DNA from: Candidatus Omnitrophota bacterium
GTDB taxonomy: Bacteria; Omnitrophota; Gorgyraeia; 2-02-FULL-51-18
Direction of reading: 5' to 3'
Length of the DNA: 8,636 nucleotides
Assembly (NCBI GenBank): GCA_016196505.1
Contig: JACPXO010000132.1
Location: 1-8,636, forward strand
Below, piece after piece: positions 1 through 6,833 of the stretch (positions are counted from its first letter, which is position 1; each line of letters starts with the position of its first letter). Made by a program: the position numbers and the translations under genes. The notes below the pieces were generated by a model. It did not search any database. It was given only the letters and a program-made list of their open reading frames with translations, and was not told where the DNA came from.

Positions 1-18
1 AAGGGGAGATCCTTTTTC

Positions 19-861
19 TCACTTCCGGTTCGTCAACAAAAGCCCGAAGATCGCCAGCCGCCGTATATCCGTCCAGGGCTCTTTCGAGCTTAAAAGGGCG
101 AACACGATCCTCTTGTCAGCGGAATAATTGGTGCCTACAAAAGTATGCTTTGAGGCAAAGGTCCAGCCGGTTTTCCCTTTGACCAGGCCCGGGGCGCGCC
201 AGAGCATCTTGTTGTGGCTTTTGATAAAAATGGCCCGGCCGTCGCTTCCCCGGATCACCGTGGTGGTGATGCCTAGGATCTCATCGATGCGCCGGTCCTT
301 GGCCGCGGCGCGCATGAGGCGCGTAAGGTCATAGGCGGTCGAGTACTGCTTCCGTTTGGGTTTTGTCGGGAGACCCGTGGCGTTGGCGAAGAGCGTGTCC
401 TCCATCCCGAGCGTTTTTGCCTTGGCATTCATGAGCACGGCGAAGCGCGCCTCATCCCCCGCCACGGCCTCAGCCAAAGCCACCGCCGCGTCATTGGACG
501 AAGAAACTAAAAGCGCCACTAGGAGGTCCTTCACCGTATAAGCGGCGTTCGGGGTGAGCCCCGCTTTGCTAGGCGCGACCTGGGTCGCGCGGAGGCTCAC
601 CACCACTTTTTTATATAAAGGAAGCCGTTCCATCACGATCACCGCCGTCATCATCTTTGTCGTCGAGGCCGGGGGAAGTCTGAGCGTCGGATTTTTGCTG
701 AAGAGAACGACTCCGCGATCCGAGTCCACGATCACGGCGGACGCCGCGTTCAAAAGCGGCCGGCGAACCGGACGGGCCCACGTGTCCTGAGAAAAAAGAA
801 AAAAGTTTCCCATCACTAAGAGCCAAAAAACACCTTGGGTCAATTTTTTACGCGCAGGCAT
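19..861 (-). CDS. D-alanyl-D-alanine carboxypeptidase (peptidase S11, DacA-like)
   Basis: This is a periplasmic serine D,D-carboxypeptidase that should trim the terminal D-Ala from peptidoglycan pentapeptides. The 280-residue product begins with a signal peptide: basic PARKK followed by a hydrophobic stretch at about residues 11-24. The three active-site motifs of the penicillin-binding fold are present and well spaced: STTK at 66-69 (catalytic Ser66, Lys69), SSN at 121-123, and KTG at 230-232. The protein stops soon after the catalytic domain. It therefore lacks the C-terminal beta domain and amphipathic membrane anchor of E. coli DacA (about 400 residues), and may be a soluble enzyme. The ATG start keeps the signal peptide intact. 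No Shine-Dalgarno precedes it; a -10-like TACAAT lies six bases upstream. It is divergent from the small gene at 906. The family call is firm; the exact paralogue (DacA, DacC or DacF type) cannot be decided. Confidence 0.93.
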   Translation of the reverse strand: MPARKKLTQGVFWLLVMGNFFLFSQDTWARPVRRPLLNAASAVIVDSDRGVVLFSKNPTLRLPPASTTKMMTAVIVMERLPLYKKVVVSLRATQVAPSKAGLTPNAAYTVKDLLVALLVSSSNDAAVALAEAVAGDEARFAVLMNAKAKTLGMEDTLFANATGLPTKPKRKQYSTAYDLTRLMRAAAKDRRIDEILGITTTVIRGSDGRAIFIKSHNKMLWRAPGLVKGKTGWTFASKHTFVGTNYSADKRIVFALLSSKEPWTDIRRLAIFGLLLTNRK

Positions 862-867
862 AGTCCG

Positions 868-896
868 ATTGTATCATAATTTATGCTTTGTGTTAA
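868..896 (-). promoter_or_regulatory. Putative promoter of the D,D-carboxypeptidase gene
   Basis: Read on the minus strand, TTAACA (896-891) and TACAAT (873-868) are separated by exactly 17 bases. Each matches the sigma-70 consensus at five of six positions. The expected transcription start, six to seven bases after the -10 box, falls on or next to the ATG at 861. The mRNA would therefore be leaderless or nearly so, which agrees with the missing ribosome-binding site. Confidence 0.55.
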
Positions 897-899
897 AAT
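894..899 (+). promoter_or_regulatory. Putative -10 box of the 67-residue gene
   Basis: TAAAAT (five of six to the TATAAT consensus) ends six bases before the ATG at 906, mirroring the arrangement on the opposite strand. No good -35 is visible; GTATCA at 871-876 (17-base spacer) matches only three of six. The region between the two divergent genes is just 44 bp, so the two promoters overlap. Confidence 0.35.
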
Positions 900-905
900 G
901 CCCGT

Positions 906-1109
906 ATGCTTGACAAAGTTTGTTCCGTCTGCGGATCCTCAACAGCCGTCGAGATCGAAACGGTCACGAATGTCGCCCCCGTCCTGGAGGAAATGTTCCC
1001 CGTGCTTCTTTGCAAAACGCACAAGAAAGCGCTCCGGGACAAACGCCTCGACATCACCCTGGACAAGACCGGAAAACTGGTCTTTACCGGTCAGCCGCCT
1101 CCCAAGTAA
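906..1109 (+). CDS. Small putative zinc-binding protein, function unknown
   Basis: The product is a 67-residue protein with no signal peptide or membrane segment. Cys6 and Cys9 (CSVC) plus Cys36 and His39 (CKTH) make a CxxC/CxxH set that could hold one zinc ion. A basic stretch (KKALRDKR, about 40-47) follows. The codons are strongly biased to G or C at the third position, like the neighbouring genes, which supports real coding. The ATG has no Shine-Dalgarno, and a -10-like TAAAAT sits six bases upstream. The 3' end overlaps the convergent livF 3' end by 19 bp. I do not recognise the family. It could be a small zinc-ribbon protein; a nucleic-acid-related role would be a guess. Confidence 0.6.
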   Translation: MLDKVCSVCGSSTAVEIETVTNVAPVLEEMFPVLLCKTHKKALRDKRLDITLDKTGKLVFTGQPPPK

Positions 1110-1798
1110 GCTTCGTTCACCGCGGGATTGTCGCGGATCTCGTCGGCTTGTCCCTCAAGCACTACCTGGCCCGTCTCGAGCACATAAGCGCGCTTGGCGA
1201 TCTTCAAAGCCATGTGCGCATTCTGTTCCACGAGAAGCAGGGTCTTCCCCTGCCGGTGAATGCTTTCGATCATTTTAAATATGGCCGAGACCAGCATCGG
1301 CGCTAACCCCAAGGACGGCTCGTCCAAAAGGAGAAGCGAGGGTCTTGACATCAGCGCCCGTCCGAGCGCGAGCATCTGTTGTTCGCCCCCGGAGAGAGTG
1401 CCGGCGCGCTGTTTGAGCCGTTTTTTCAGCGCGGGGAATATCCGCAAAACCTCTTCCTTGTCTTCGTTCACCGCGTGCGTGTCTTTCCTGACGAACGCCC
1501 CGAGGTCCAGATTTTCCAGCACGTTCAGGCGCTGAAAGATCTTACGTCCCTCGGGCACATGGCAGATACCCAGGCGCACGATGGCCTCAGGTGCAAGGGA
1601 CGCGATGGACTTCCCGCGGAAAAGGACCTCTCCCGCGGCGGGGCGGATGAGCCCGGAAATGGTCTTAAGCACCGTCGTTTTTCCGGCGCCGTTGGCCCCG
1701 AGCAAAGCGACCATCTCGCCTTCCTCGACATGAAAATTGACCCCTTTCAAACACTCGACTTTTCCGTAACGCGTGTAGACGTGTTTGAATTCCAGCAT
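1091..1798 (-). CDS. livF: Branched-chain amino acid ABC transporter, ATP-binding protein LivF
   Basis: This is one of the two cytoplasmic ATPases that power the importer encoded just upstream. Counting from a GTG codon at 1801, it shows Walker A GANGAGKTT (35-43), the ABC signature LSGGE (136-140), Walker B LLLLDEP (156-162) and VEQN (191-194), where LivF-type ATPases carry Gln in place of the usual switch His. The segments VPEGRKIFQ and NPAVNEAYLGG are LivF-like, and the length of about 236 is normal for the family. Two starts are possible. GTG at 1801 overlaps the livG stop as GTGA. The next codon, ATG at 1798, overlaps it as TGATG and is preceded by a purine-rich GGGGGAAGGG; I prefer it. 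It is the last gene of the cluster and runs tail-to-tail into the small plus-strand gene. Confidence 0.95.
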   Translation of the reverse strand: MLEFKHVYTRYGKVECLKGVNFHVEEGEMVALLGANGAGKTTVLKTISGLIRPAAGEVLFRGKSIASLAPEAIVRLGICHVPEGRKIFQRLNVLENLDLGAFVRKDTHAVNEDKEEVLRIFPALKKRLKQRAGTLSGGEQQMLALGRALMSRPSLLLLDEPSLGLAPMLVSAIFKMIESIHRQGKTLLLVEQNAHMALKIAKRAYVLETGQVVLEGQADEIRDNPAVNEAYLGGG

Positions 1799-2562
1799 CA
1801 CCCTTCCCCCAGATACGCCTGAATGACCCGCGGATTATTTTTAATGTCCTGGGGTCTCCCTTCGGCGATCACTTCCCCTTCATCCAGCACCACGAGGCGG
1901 TCCGAAAGCGGCATCACCACTTTCATGTCATGCTCGATGAGAAGCACCGCGATATTTTTCTCCCGGATCTTCCGGATGACCCCGGCGAGCGCTTCTTTTT
2001 CGCTCGGGTTCATTCCCGCCACCGGCTCATCGAGGCACAAAAGCCGCGGGCTCGAGGCGAGCGCCCGGGCGATCTCCAGGCGCTTTTGATGGCCATAGGG
2101 AAGATTGGCGGCGATCTCATTCCCAAAGCTCTCAAGCCCCATGAATCTCAGAAGTTCCCGGCTCTGGTCAAAGATCATCTTTTCTTCCTTTCGCGCCCGC
2201 GGGCTTCTGACAAAGGCGTCCCAAAGTCCCGATCGTGTCCGCGCGTGAAATCCGATCGCGACGTTCTCCAGAAGGGTCATATTCCGGAATATCCTCAAAT
2301 TCTGAAAAGTTCTGGCTATCCCCGCTTCCAATATCCTGTCGCTGGACATGCCACTCAGGACCCTCTGGTCACGGCCCAGTAAAATTTTTCCCTCATCCAC
2401 CTTAAGCAGTCCCGTGAGACAGTTGAAAAAAGAGGTTTTGCCCGCGCCATTCGGGCCTATGAGCCCCACGATCTCTCGCTCTTCAACGCACAAGCTCACC
2501 CGGCTCAACGCCGATACGCCGCCAAAATGTTTGGAAACCCCTTTGACCTCAAGAAGCGCCAT
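1798..2562 (-). CDS. livG: Branched-chain amino acid ABC transporter, ATP-binding protein LivG
   Basis: This is the second ATPase of the importer, expected to pair with LivF beneath the LivH/LivM membrane channel. The 254 residues carry Walker A GPNGAGKT (36-43), the LivG-typical block ARTFQNLRIFRNMTLLEN (83-100), the signature LPYGHQKRLE (154-163), Walker B LLCLDEP (174-180) and the switch histidine in LIEHDM (His211). The LPYG signature in place of LSGGQ is common in LivG-type ATPases. The ATG at 2562 has a good Shine-Dalgarno (AAGGAG, about seven bases upstream) lying inside the end of livM, which it overlaps by 14 bp. The stop overlaps the livF start. Confidence 0.95.
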   Translation of the reverse strand: MALLEVKGVSKHFGGVSALSRVSLCVEEREIVGLIGPNGAGKTSFFNCLTGLLKVDEGKILLGRDQRVLSGMSSDRILEAGIARTFQNLRIFRNMTLLENVAIGFHARTRSGLWDAFVRSPRARKEEKMIFDQSRELLRFMGLESFGNEIAANLPYGHQKRLEIARALASSPRLLCLDEPVAGMNPSEKEALAGVIRKIREKNIAVLLIEHDMKVVMPLSDRLVVLDEGEVIAEGRPQDIKNNPRVIQAYLGEG

Positions 2563-3565
2563 CAGCCGACTCCTTGTGCCGCACGTCCAGTTCCCGTTGG
2601 ATCAGCTGTCCGCCGAGGATCCCCTGAGGACGGAATATCATCATCAAGATCATGATGAGCCCGAACACGAGCATCCGGTAATCGGCAAATTCCCTGAGAA
2701 GCTCCGGCAACGTCCCGAGAACCGCCGCTCCGAGCACCGCGCCCCAGAGATTCCCCAGACCGCCGAGCACCACCATCGCGAGGATCAACACCGACAGAAC
2801 GAAATCAAAGCTGTCCGGCGTGATGATGGTTTGTTTGGCCGCGAACACGCATCCGGCTATCCCCGCGATAAAAGAACTGACGCCAAAAGCGTACAATTTC
2901 ACTTTGAGCGTCGGGATGCCCATGCACGAGGCGGCCAGTTCATCCTCACGGATAGCCACCAGCGCTCTGCCGAATTTGGAATCGCTCAACCGGAGTAAAA
3001 GACAAGCCGTCCCCGCCACGAGTCCGAGCACGAGATACCCATAAGGGGCCGGGTTCACCGAAAAACTCCAAGTCTCGAAGTGCAGGCCGCCTTCGAATGA
3101 CGGGACCCACAGCTTGGGCCTGGCGATGCCCAGAAGCCCGTTCGGGCCGCCGGTCCACGCATCGAGATTGTTGAAGGCGATGCGTACGATCTCGCCGAAA
3201 CCCAGTGTCGTGATGGCCAGATAATCCCCGCGGACCCGGATCGACGGCATCCCGATCAAAAAACCGAAGAACATGGAGACCAGCCCCGCGATGGGCAGGC
3301 CTAACCAGAACGGGCAATGCCAGTGAAGGCTCAAGAGCGCGTACGTGTACGCCCCTATCGCGAAAAAAGCCGCGTAGCCAAGATTCAAAAGCCCGGCGAA
3401 ACCCACGACCACGTTAAGCCCCATGGCCAAGAGCGCATAAATCCCGACCGTCGTGAAAAGGTCCAGATGGTAAGGGTTGTGATCAAATAAGGGAATGAGA
3501 GCTAGGGGAAGAAAAACCGTGGCGACTTTGAAAAGGTTAGACTTTTTCAGGGATATTCTCTCCAA
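2549..3565 (-). CDS. livM: Branched-chain amino acid ABC transporter, permease LivM
   Basis: This is an inner-membrane permease subunit that should pair with LivH to form the translocation path. The 338-residue product has many hydrophobic segments. It also has LivM hallmarks: GLNVVVGFAGLLNLGY (49-64), DYLAITTLGFGEIVR (114-128), TGGPNG (138-143), the ATPase-contacting loop around GRALVAIREDELAASCMGI (199-217), and FRPQGI near the end (311-316). No ATG is available near the N-terminus. The furthest upstream start is TTG at 3565, which overlaps livH by 29 bp and has only a weak GGGT upstream. A CTG at 3550 (Leu6) lies seven bases after GGAGAG and could be the true start. The gene identity is firm; the start is not. 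Confidence 0.93.
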   Translation of the reverse strand: MERISLKKSNLFKVATVFLPLALIPLFDHNPYHLDLFTTVGIYALLAMGLNVVVGFAGLLNLGYAAFFAIGAYTYALLSLHWHCPFWLGLPIAGLVSMFFGFLIGMPSIRVRGDYLAITTLGFGEIVRIAFNNLDAWTGGPNGLLGIARPKLWVPSFEGGLHFETWSFSVNPAPYGYLVLGLVAGTACLLLRLSDSKFGRALVAIREDELAASCMGIPTLKVKLYAFGVSSFIAGIAGCVFAAKQTIITPDSFDFVLSVLILAMVVLGGLGNLWGAVLGAAVLGTLPELLREFADYRMLVFGLIMILMMIFRPQGILGGQLIQRELDVRHKESADGAS

Positions 3566-4454
3566 GTAGACCCGAAGGTTTTGAGATCAACACCGCCACA
3601 AGCAGCAAGAACGCGAACACGTCCTTCCATTGAGACGAGATATAACCCGCACCCAAACCCTCGAACACCCCGAGCAGCACTCCCCCGAGCATCGCCCCGG
3701 GGATGCTCCCGATCCCGCCGAACACAGCGGCGGTAAAGGCCTTGAGCCCCGCCAGGTACCCGTCGTGGAAATTGACACTGCCGTAGTAAAGGGCGAACAA
3801 AACGCCTGCGACCGAGGCCAAAGCCGAACCGAGGATAAAGGTCACGCGGATCACACGGTCCACGGAAATACCCATGAGACAGGCGGCTTCGGGGTCCTCG
3901 GCCAGCGCGCGCATGGCCTTGCCGAGCTTAGTATTTTTCACGAACCAGGTCAGAAAGATCATGAGCCCGATCGAGGTTAAAAAGATGACGCCTTGAATGA
4001 GAGAAAAAGAAATGCGGCCGAGACTGACTTGAACGTGCGGGATAATTTCAGGAACGCTTTGTTCTTTGGAGCGGTAGATCAGCATCACCGCGTTCTGAAG
4101 GAAAAAAGACACGCCGATGGAAGTGATGAGCGCCGTGAGCCGCGGGGAGTTGCGTAAAGGTTTGTAGGCGACTTTTTCTATCGTCGCGCCCAGAAGGGCC
4201 GAACCGGCCATCGAAAATACCAGGAGCGCGGCGAACGACACCCAGAACGGCAGCGGGCCCGCAAGGGCCGCGAGGATCCAGATCGCGGTCAGCGCCAAAT
4301 AAGCGCCGACCATGAAAACTTCCCCGTGGGCAAAATTGATGAGCTGAATGACACCGTACACCATCGTGTACCCCAACGCGATCAACGCGTAAACCATCCC
4401 GAGGGTCAACCCATTGATGAGCTGTTGAATAAAAAGCTCCAGCGCCGCGTTCAA
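3537..4454 (-). CDS. livH: Branched-chain amino acid ABC transporter, permease LivH
   Basis: This is an inner-membrane permease and the partner of LivM. The 305 residues form about eight hydrophobic segments. They include the LivH signature region GLTLGMVYALIALGYTMVYG (15-34), NFAHGE (40-45), the ATPase-contacting loop KAMRALAEDPEAACLMGI (179-196), and KAFTAAVFGGIGSIPGA (238-254). The start is TTG at 4454, preceded four bases upstream by a strong GGGGAGG Shine-Dalgarno. That spacing and the N-terminal match to the family favour this non-ATG start. The gene follows the binding-protein stop by 18 nt, and its 3' end overlaps livM. Confidence 0.95.
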   Translation of the reverse strand: MNAALELFIQQLINGLTLGMVYALIALGYTMVYGVIQLINFAHGEVFMVGAYLALTAIWILAALAGPLPFWVSFAALLVFSMAGSALLGATIEKVAYKPLRNSPRLTALITSIGVSFFLQNAVMLIYRSKEQSVPEIIPHVQVSLGRISFSLIQGVIFLTSIGLMIFLTWFVKNTKLGKAMRALAEDPEAACLMGISVDRVIRVTFILGSALASVAGVLFALYYGSVNFHDGYLAGLKAFTAAVFGGIGSIPGAMLGGVLLGVFEGLGAGYISSQWKDVFAFLLLVAVLISKPSGLLGENIPEKV

Positions 4455-4472
4455 TCAACCTCCCCGGATCCT

Positions 4473-5630
4473 TTAACGAACTTCGGGTTTGGCTTCCTCC
4501 AGAAAAACGAATTTGCCGTTTTCAACCTTATAGATCCCCACGCTCTGGTTTACGGCATCGCCTTTCTCATCAAAATTGACAGTGCCGAGCACCCCCTGAA
4601 AATCCCGGGTGTTCCTCACTTCCCGCAGCACCGCTTCGCGGTCGCTGGTTCCGGCGCGCCGGATCGCTTCGATCAACAGATTCACCGTATCGTAGGCATA
4701 GGCAGAAAACGAGCCGATCTCGCCGAAACGCGCCTCGTAGCGTGCCACAAAATCCCTGGCTCTTGGGAAACTTCGGGGGTCCACGCCGAGCATCGTCGAA
4801 AAGGTGCCCTCGGAGAGCTCCGGCGTCGCGAGTTTGATCAGCGTCACATCGAAGATCCCATCCCCCCCCATCCAGGGAGCGTGAAGGCCGAGTTTCCTTG
4901 ACTGTTTGATCAAAAGCGAAAGTTCGGGATAAACCCCTCCGTAATAAAGGAGCTCGGGTTCGAGCGACCGGATCTTCGTCAAGAGAGGGGCAAAATCTTT
5001 TTCTCCCTGCGTGATCCCGTCGTGACTCACGACCGTGCCTCCGAGCGCTTTGAATTTTTTCTCAAATTCGTCCGCGAGGCCTTTGCCATAGGTGGTTTTG
5101 TCATCGATCACCGCGATCTTTCGGATCTTTAGACGGTCATAAACAAAGTGGGCCGCGGTGGGCCCCTGCACGTCGTCTGTCGCGCACATCCTGAAAAAAG
5201 TATCGAAACCCTGCCTTGAGATCTCGGGGTTGGTGGAGGCGGGCGTAATTTGCGCTATCCGCGCTTCGTGATAAATGGCCGAGGCGGCCTTGGTACAACT
5301 CGAATTGAAGTGCCCGACGATACCCGCCACGCGAGGGTCGGAAATAAGGCGGTTGGCGGCTAAAACGGCCTGGGTGGGGTTGTGCTGGTCATCCAGCGCG
5401 AGGAGTTTAATGCCGGACAGGCCGAACACCGGTCCTTTGATGTTGGCGTCTTCCACGGCCATTTGGGCCCCTTGAAGAAGCCCTATACCTATGTACGCCT
5501 GATCTCCCGTCAGCGGCGCGGCTAAGCCGATATAAACGGTTTCATCCTTAGCGAAGCCGTTCGTCCATGCCCCAAGGAGTAAGACGAAGAAGATCACCAA
5601 GGAGCGCGGCTTAAACGTTCTCACAGTCAC
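4473..5630 (-). CDS. livK: Periplasmic branched-chain (hydrophobic) amino acid-binding protein, LivK-like
   Basis: This is the periplasmic receptor of the importer, of the Peripla_BP_6 / type I solute-binding fold. From GTG at 5630 the protein has 385 residues. The signal peptide has basic RTFKPRS, a hydrophobic core (LVIFFVLLLGAW) and likely cleavage after NGFA, at about residue 27. The mature start, TVYIGLAAPLTGDQAYIG, is the classic first strand of this family. AQMAVEDAN, PRVAGIVGHFNS and ITPASTNPEI further support the assignment. An upstream TTG would add eight residues ahead of the signal peptide and is unlikely. GTG at 5630 overlaps the sodC stop as GTGA, and a second GTG lies two codons later at 5624. 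The exact ligand cannot be read from sequence; this family also binds amides, urea and aromatic acids. Confidence 0.92.
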   Translation of the reverse strand: MTVRTFKPRSLVIFFVLLLGAWTNGFAKDETVYIGLAAPLTGDQAYIGIGLLQGAQMAVEDANIKGPVFGLSGIKLLALDDQHNPTQAVLAANRLISDPRVAGIVGHFNSSCTKAASAIYHEARIAQITPASTNPEISRQGFDTFFRMCATDDVQGPTAAHFVYDRLKIRKIAVIDDKTTYGKGLADEFEKKFKALGGTVVSHDGITQGEKDFAPLLTKIRSLEPELLYYGGVYPELSLLIKQSRKLGLHAPWMGGDGIFDVTLIKLATPELSEGTFSTMLGVDPRSFPRARDFVARYEARFGEIGSFSAYAYDTVNLLIEAIRRAGTSDREAVLREVRNTRDFQGVLGTVNFDEKGDAVNQSVGIYKVENGKFVFLEEAKPEVR

Positions 5631-6145
5631 TCGTCCAGCGTGATAATACCGCAACCGATCCTGCCGCCGGCGTTTCCGACGGGTTGGCCGAAATCATCCT
5701 CTTTTTCGTGCAGGATCACCGATCTGCCAGCTATCGCGTAGGGGCCGTCCGCAAGAGTGACCGAGGGGATCATGAGGTCCAGCTCTCCTGAGCCGCCCGC
5801 ATCCGCCGTGATATTCCCCAAGTCGCCGGCATGCGCGTGAACGATACCGTCCTTCGGCAAGAATCCGTGATCCATTTTGTCCGGATTAAAATGCCCTCCG
5901 GCCGCTTTACCTGAGTCCGCACAACTGCCCACCTCATGAATATGGAAACCGTGCTTGCCCGCGCTCGCCCCGCTCACGTTAGCCCGAACGTGCAAACCCT
6001 CGGATGTTTCCATGAACGTGACTTTTCCGCCGACTGAAGATCCCGGTTGAGTGCCGCTGATTACCGCCGTCGCCGTAGCCGCCAAGCCGGCGGAAGAACC
6101 CGCAAGCGCCAAAATGAGCGCGAACAGAACAAAAATTCTTTTCAT
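5627..6145 (-). CDS. sodC: Periplasmic Cu/Zn superoxide dismutase
   Basis: This enzyme converts superoxide to oxygen and hydrogen peroxide in the periplasm. The 172-residue precursor has a clear signal peptide (MKRIFVLFALILALAG, cleavage near GLAA). All metal ligands are visible by alignment to the family: His68 and His70 (GFHIHEVGSC), His85 (GGHFNP), His93, His105 and Asp108 (HAGDLGN), and His146. The disulfide pair is Cys75 and Cys165, and the active-site arginine is Arg162 in GNAGGRIGCG. The enzyme therefore looks intact. ATG at 6145 has AGGAG about seven bases upstream. The stop codon overlaps the binding-protein start as GTGA, so sodC looks like the first gene of the liv operon. A strong terminator for the preceding gene lies only about 25 bp ahead of the start. 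Confidence 0.96.
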   Translation of the reverse strand: MKRIFVLFALILALAGSSAGLAATATAVISGTQPGSSVGGKVTFMETSEGLHVRANVSGASAGKHGFHIHEVGSCADSGKAAGGHFNPDKMDHGFLPKDGIVHAHAGDLGNITADAGGSGELDLMIPSVTLADGPYAIAGRSVILHEKEDDFGQPVGNAGGRIGCGIITLDE

Positions 6146-6169
6146 TTCAGTCTCCTAAAAGTTCAAATA

Positions 6170-6201
6170 AAAAGCCCTTGTTGTCTCCAACAAGGGCTTT
6201 T
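6170..6201 (-). terminator. Rho-independent terminator of the PG-binding lipoprotein gene
   Basis: A perfect 13-bp inverted repeat, AAAGCCCTTGTTG (6171-6183) and CAACAAGGGCTTT (6188-6200), encloses a four-base loop; a further A-T pair extends it to 14 bp. On the minus strand the stem runs into TTTTTATTT, a good U-tract. On the plus strand the T run is only four bases. It sits 17 bp after the lipoprotein stop and about 25 bp before the sodC ATG. Confidence 0.88.
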
Positions 6202-6218
6202 GAGATCAAAAACGTTTA

Positions 6219-6725
6219 CTAATTGGTCTGCGATGTGGAAGTCGACGCCATGGAAGTTCCCCTTAAAAATGGTTCGAGCGCCGCCCACGTTTTTGGACCG
6301 ACCTTTCCGTCCACTTTCAGCCCTTGGCTTTCTTGAAACGCCTGGATCGCCTTCTTCGAAGCCGGGCCGATCCTGCCGTCAATAGCCCCGTTGTAAAAAC
6401 CCGCGTTTTTCAGGGCCGTCTGGATCTCTTGATCATGACTCAATTTTTGCGTCGAAACCGCCGCCGGAACATATTCCGCGCCGGTTGAAAGCGGAGGCGT
6501 GACGGGAGAAACTTCGATAGGGAGAGTTTCCACGGCGGTCTGCTGAGCGGGTGTGCCGCTCGTGCTGGCTTGGGGCAGCTGAGACAGTTCCTCCGTCATC
6601 GACAGGGAATCAAAACCCGTGGTCGTGGATAGATTGGCCTGATCCGACGCCTTTTTAAAACACCCCGTCACCAATAACACCACCGCCAAAAAAGCCACCC
6701 AACCGACCGCCTGTCGTTTTATCAT
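6219..6725 (-). CDS. Lipoprotein with C-terminal peptidoglycan-binding domain
   Basis: This is a 168-residue envelope lipoprotein that probably attaches non-covalently to peptidoglycan. The N-terminus has a basic start (MIKRQ), a hydrophobic core and the lipobox LVTGC, so Cys22 should be lipidated. Residue +2 is Phe rather than Asp, which under the E. coli Lol rule would favour the outer membrane. Residues 25-95 are a low-complexity linker rich in Ser, Thr, Pro and Ala. Residues 97-153 match the PG_binding_1 fold, with AGFYNGAIDGRIGPASKKAI and a second half reading VDGKVGPKTWAAL. No catalytic domain is present, so it is a binding module only. ATG at 6725 has GGGGAG about five bases upstream. 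It appears monocistronic, ending at the strong hairpin before sodC. Confidence 0.88.
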   Translation of the reverse strand: MIKRQAVGWVAFLAVVLLVTGCFKKASDQANLSTTTGFDSLSMTEELSQLPQASTSGTPAQQTAVETLPIEVSPVTPPLSTGAEYVPAAVSTQKLSHDQEIQTALKNAGFYNGAIDGRIGPASKKAIQAFQESQGLKVDGKVGPKTWAALEPFLRGTSMASTSTSQTN

Positions 6726-6808
6726 ATGCTCCCCTAGGGTTCCCGTTTGAATTGATTATTGTGGTTAAAACCGCCTGAAAAACCGTGCAGAACGCAAATT
6801 TTCCCAAT

Positions 6809-6830
6809 GGGGCTGAGTATACACAGCCCC
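6809..6830 (-). terminator. Hairpin just after cysC, possible weak terminator
   Basis: GGGGCTG (6809-6815) and CAGCCCC (6824-6830) form a perfect 7-bp GC-rich stem with an eight-base loop, starting four bases after the cysC stop codon. On the minus strand the stem is followed by ATTGGG, not a proper T-tract, so termination may be inefficient. The better T run (TTTT) is on the plus strand, where no gene ends. I see no other obvious signal in the 108-bp gap at 6726-6833. Confidence 0.42.
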
Positions 6831-6833
6831 TTT

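Noticed and set aside
1..18. Possible terminator after the carboxypeptidase gene
   Set aside because: GGGGAGATCC followed by TTTTT forms no stable stem; the window ends too close to judge.
2348..2998. Long plus-strand frame opposite livG and livM (216 codons)
   Set aside because: It is antisense to strongly recognised LivG/LivM coding sequence, is rich in His, Arg, Glu and Pro as expected for a shadow frame, and has no recognisable domain.
4326..4901. Plus-strand frame of 191 codons opposite livH and livK
   Set aside because: Antisense to two well-identified genes, with no domain or ribosome-binding site; a GC-skew shadow.
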